A DNA stretch of 64,000 nt from the NCBI GenBank assembly GCA_014898425.1, contig RCSZ01000001.1, positions 2,976,001-3,040,000 on the forward strand, read 5' to 3'. The translations under genes and the position numbers were made by a program. Shown piece by piece: positions 60,208 to 64,000 of the stretch. The stretch is from Botryotinia globosa. Taxonomy: Eukaryota > Ascomycota > Leotiomycetes > Helotiales > Sclerotiniaceae. The notes under the pieces are model-generated. The model searched no databases and was not told where the DNA came from. It saw nothing but the letters and a program-made list of their open reading frames with translations. Position 1 is the first letter of the stretch, and every line of letters begins with the position of its first letter.

Positions 60208-60231
60208 CCGTCCTATCTTTCGGACGGGAGG
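60208..60231. terminator. Perfect inverted repeat, possible RNA hairpin
   Basis: CTCCCGTCC and GGACGGGAG are exact reverse complements separated by a 6-base loop (TATCTT/TCT region), giving a strong GC-rich stem. It lies beyond the 3' end of the phytochrome gene on the minus strand. A terminator or processing role is speculative in a eukaryote. Confidence 0.3.
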
Positions 60232-60957
60232 GTATGACAATTGGTTTAGATATGGAAACAGGGGAGCACAGGGAAAAAGCGAACCAAAATTTACACCAAA
60301 TCAAATCAAGTCACCACTATCTACATATAATTCTATCAAACAATCAATCCTGATTCGTTTGTTAAACTTCTCAAAAGAGGTCACACATGCACCATTCACA
60401 CAAAGGTTACTTTTATCACGAGCGAGTATATAACTTTTCTGACCGTAGGAAGCTTTGAATTCTAGTACCCTAGTCATCTTTCTTCCAACGTTCAGTTCCA
60501 GACCTGTCCATCCCGCTCCCGAAAACGGTTTCATTGATCCTCGATCTGGCATGTTGATTATCCTGTAACCGAGTCCTGCATCGTATCATCTGGCTCAAGC
60601 ACCATAAGTCACCTCACATTTATTTCTTCCTCCATTCCCTCCGCCGTTTCGCCGTAATTAAATTCGGCGCCCACAGAAATTGATATTATACATTCATCTA
60701 ATCCACCCCTCTATTAGCCTAAAGAACTCTTCCTGTTGGCAAAATCGCACAGTCGCAAAATCGAAACCTTCTTAGTCCCTTGCTCCAGCCGGCAAAATAA
60801 TTGCAGTGCCATGGTCAGACTCCCAAGTAGTACTCAACCAACGCCCGAAACACCTTTTAATTTAAACTTGACGCTCTACGTAAGCATTAAATGTGTAGAA
60901 CGCCCAGAATAACATGTGCCACGCCTGTAACACTTTTGTACAACAAGAACATAATGT

Positions 60958-63944
60958 TCAAGCGAAAAACCATCCACCCAATTCCCACATCCCTGGAATG
61001 TAAAGAGCCCGTTGTTTGAGCTGCGGGTTATTCAACCCTTGTAGGAGAAAGTCTAGTCGGCTAAAATTGATAGGTTTCATTATCCAGCCATCGAAGCTAA
61101 AAGGTAAAGTTCATTAGTTTCTTTCGTAAATGATACGGGATAGTTTGAAAGAGAGGAACAAGCATACCCCGCTTCGATATAATCAAATCGTTGTTCCTCT
61201 GTAAGTGAGGCTGAAGCAGCCATAATAGGAACTCTCCTCCTGACTTGATGTAATTCGAGATATTCCCTCTCAAATTTGCGTATCATTCTCGTTGCCTTCG
61301 TACCATCAACCAGTGGCATCTACGAAATGTTAGCTGTCACATATCAACCTTAAATAGGATTAGAGGAATGACGTACTTGTAAGTCCATCAAGATGACGTC
61401 GACATTATTGTTTCCAGACGTGTAGTGATCGTAACATGATTGCCCTTCAGCTGTAACTTCAGGTTTATGTAAAAGTTTGCTGAGTCTTTTATGCAGAAGC
61501 TTTGAGTTGATAGGATTATCCTCTGCGATTAGGATCGAAAGCGATTTTTTTGTTGACATAAAATCGATCATATTTAAGAAAGGTAGGCTTGATCTTCGGC
61601 GAGCGGATGGTGGCTCGACAAAGTCTTCTTTCGAATGCATTGCGAGATCGAAAAATGATGTAGTAATAGATGAACCCTCTTCGATTGGTGTAGCTAAAGG
61701 AGTGCTTCCGAAAGTCGACATCGTATAACTAGAATTCATTTTCTCACTCTCATCGTAATTGCTTCCGGAATCGGAAAATGGACGAATCGGTCTAGCAGTA
61801 CTACTGACTGAGATATCTTGAGCACTTGATGCAGCTGAGGCGTGTTCAAAAGGTAACTCAATACCGAATATAGTCCCTTTACCTACCTCACTATGTACTC
61901 GAATTTGACCATTGGAGTTACGAACGTATCGTGCAACTACAGCAAGGCCGATACCAAGTATCTCTCTCACATCGCTTGGCGGCTTTTTAGTTGTAGAGCA
62001 ATCAGTCTCATCCAATATCTGTTCAAACTCCTGGAACAGCTCATCAAGCTGTGACTCCGACATTCCGACTCCCACATCTTGAACAGTGAGAGAAATAACA
62101 GTGCTGGCTGGCCATATCTGTATGGGTTTGATGTCGATTTTGACACCGCCAACCACGGAGTTTTGGAATGCGTTGCTTGTAATGTTAGAGATAACCTGTC
62201 GCAATCGGGTAGCATCACCCCTGACCATTTCTGGGATGCCTTGTTGAATTGTGACGGTCAAATCTAGATTCTTTCGGACCGCTTCTTTTTGGAAAGCTGA
62301 CATGACTTCTGAAACTGTAGCTGAAAGATCAAAAACATCTTTCATGGAATTCACCGGGCCAGCTTCAGCTTTGGTGAGCTTCAAGAGGTCGTCGATGACA
62401 TAAACCAAGGATCTTGAAGCTCTATGAGCTTTGTCTAACAACTCACGGGTTGGACTTTCAATTTTGTCCTCAAGTGCCATTTCGAGATAGTTGACAACGG
62501 CATTCAAAGGAGTGCGAACTTCATGACTGGTATTTTTCAACAGAAGGCGAGTCATTCGGTTGAGTCCTGTTGATTCCTTCTGTCGCCATATTTCAATGAA
62601 CCTTCCATACAAAAGACTTAGAACAGACGCAGTCTCGAAATCATCAGCGTTCCATGTTTTAGAAGTGCCTTTGATAGTCTGAGTCCAGCGACTAAAACTA
62701 CTTCTTGGCTCTAGGTACTGCCCTTTCGCAGGCTTGATCTTTTCATAAGGGTTACCCGCCCATCTGACTTCGCGAAGTTGGCCTCTTCTGAAAAAGACCA
62801 AGAAATCATTGCCTCCAGTGCTAAGAGGTATGAGCAGTATCCCAGCTACAGCGCTAATCCTTGGTGAATCCTTCAGTTTTGGCAAGTCTTTCGTAATATT
62901 GTGCGAGGAGAATATTTCAGTAAAGTGGCGAGACTGTAGGTATGCAAGGATAGTCAATGCCTCGCGATAGGGACGAAGTTTTCCAATAGCTCGGGCTTCA
63001 TCCTGGATATTCAAAAGACCAAAGTCGGCATCGAATACTCGTAGTAAGTCTTCGGAAGATGCCGCAATAAAACCAGAAGGTGTCTTTCCTGGGTTCTGAC
63101 GTGGTGCTTTGCGAGCTTCAATACGTTGATGCATCAACAGTCGCTCAATATTTGTTGAAGCACACTCTCCAATATTTCTGGCGACTACATAAGGAATAGC
63201 ACAATTAGCTTTTCGTGTTCGAAAGAATAAAGAGGGAAATGATTCTTTTGAATACAACATGTATCTGATGTGTCTAGAGACAACAACCAATCTCGAAAAA
63301 GAATCTGAAAGAGAGTGTGACAGCTCGGAGAATACTCACGTTCGCGCATTGGTAAAGTTACGCGGGTACCATGACTGCCATACCCATGGCATGCAATAAG
63401 TCCCCAGAGATCGCCATCAATTACAATGGAAACTGACATTGTCGAACGTACCCCCATATTCGAGAGATACTTCAAATGAAGTGGCGACATGGCGCGTAAA
63501 TAAGCGTGCGTCAAATCGAGGGGGTTTTCAAAATCTGACTGATCACGACAGACCTATCATAGTGTCAGCACGGCGAAGTTTGGCTTTGCTCCAGAACAAT
63601 AAACACTTCAAACACTCTCTCACGATCTTCGAAAAGGGTATTAACGTATATATTACCTGGGGCATCTTCGAACTGTCGAGACACATTGGACTTGATGTTC
63701 GAAATGATTCAAGTTTTTAACATGAAATTGTTCAGGCGGAGTTGATTATTGTGGCTTTTGGCGCATGGCAAAAGAAAAAAAAAGGAAAAGGAAAATCTTT
63801 ACATAGCTGTCATCTGTACAAAAAACAATAACAAAGTAATTAAACCGTTGCTTACCAGTCGTGCGGTCTCTTCATCTCGGTCATGAAGCATTCGAATCCT
63901 GTTGATCTTATACAAGTCCCGAGCCTGCTTAGGGATATCCGAAG
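60958..63944 (-). CDS. Fungal phytochrome hybrid histidine kinase, C-terminal part (5' end outside window)
   Basis: Exons in the window (minus): 63944-63856, 63553-63340, 63184-61377, 61319-61168 and 61096-60958; all phases join. The gene continues beyond 64000 by an intron that starts right of 63944. Its first visible exon reads SDIPKQARDLYKINRIRM, then (next exon) LRAMSPLHLKYLSNMGVRST and GDLWGLIACHGYG, the conserved end of the phytochrome GAF domain. A PHY domain follows. The kinase has H-box NTSHEVRTPLNAVVNYL, a G1 box DVGVGM and a G2 box LGIGLAVVARYV. The receiver domain has AEDNP, the phospho-acceptor in ILMDLQMP (across an intron) and the conserved Lys in IMKPIN. The chromophore-binding Cys region lies outside the window. 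It senses red/far-red light by family knowledge. Confidence 0.92.
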
Positions 63945-64000
63945 CTATCGATTATAAGTTATCGCTGATCCGTTTGAAATGGAAGAGGAAAGGAGGAATT

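Larger units (their letters stand above)
58346..60957. other. 2.6-kb intergenic region
   Basis: 5' flank of the Cep57-type gene (minus) and 3' flank of the phytochrome gene (minus). Element copy C lies at 58821-58859. An ATG-started minus frame at 60301-60552 (83 aa) shows no recognisable feature and is not called. A perfect inverted repeat occurs near 60209-60227: CTCCCGTCC...GGACGGGAG around TATCTTTC. Confidence 0.5.

Noticed and set aside
60301..60552. 83-codon ATG-started minus frame
   Set aside because: No family resemblance and no neighbouring exon; length is within chance expectation.
1..64000. tRNA, rRNA and CRISPR features
   Set aside because: No cloverleaf with a convincing T-loop, no rRNA-like stretch and no spaced direct-repeat array was found by eye.

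Overview
This window looks like nuclear DNA of a filamentous ascomycete. The genes have many short introns of about 50-100 bp with GTAAGT/GTATGT donors, CTAAC-type branch points and CAG/TAG acceptors, and starts in CACAATG-like contexts. The protein set (fungal phytochrome kinase, SERCA-type Ca2+ pump, UBX/TUG protein, Ecm29) fits a Pezizomycotina fungus. A Leotiomycete such as Botrytis or Sclerotinia is my best guess, but that is inference from general familiarity and not from a search.

Layout. 0-5 kb: two unrecognised genes (174-1025 minus, 3663-4693 plus). 6.0-7.4 kb: mitochondrial cytochrome c peroxidase (minus). 7.4-10.6 kb: gene-poor, with a 12-bp minisatellite. 10.6-18.7 kb: a compact housekeeping block of ribosomal protein eL36 (plus), a TUG/Ubx4-like UBX protein (minus), proteasome subunit beta3 (plus) and a 999-residue SERCA-type Ca2+-ATPase (minus). 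18.7-22.4 kb: long intergenic region rich in hexamer and heptamer microsatellites. 22.4-23.8 kb: 14-3-3 protein. 25.6-32.1 kb: the 1850-residue proteasome adaptor Ecm29 in eight exons. 32.1-34.6 kb: pentanucleotide tract and an AT-rich block resembling RIP-mutated DNA. 34.6-36.3 kb: an intact but disordered repeat protein.

37.5-46.0 kb is the most unusual part: at least four broken relics of an unrecognised protein family. Two relics (A, B) share an N-terminal domain and an intron position, and three (B, C, D) carry CCHC-type zinc-knuckle pairs. They are interrupted by frameshifts and in-frame stops, and most of the stops are explained by CAA/CAG to TAA/TAG changes, which is the CpA-to-TpA pattern of repeat-induced point mutation.

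46.5-64 kb returns to ordinary genes: a twin CX9C protein, a PQ-loop membrane protein, a 1100-residue GH106-like glycosidase, a possible CENP-U/Ame1 kinetochore protein, a Cep57-type spindle-pole coiled-coil protein and, running off the right edge, the C-terminal part of a fungal phytochrome hybrid histidine kinase.

Functional links. Three genes belong to or serve the ubiquitin-proteasome system (beta3, Ecm29, UBX protein), and two may act at the kinetochore or spindle pole. They are not operons. Exon structures were assembled by hand, and each was checked for an open frame and total codon count. A separate 39-bp GC-rich hairpin-forming motif occurs three times (19.55, 26.0 and 58.8 kb), once inside intron 1 of ECM29.
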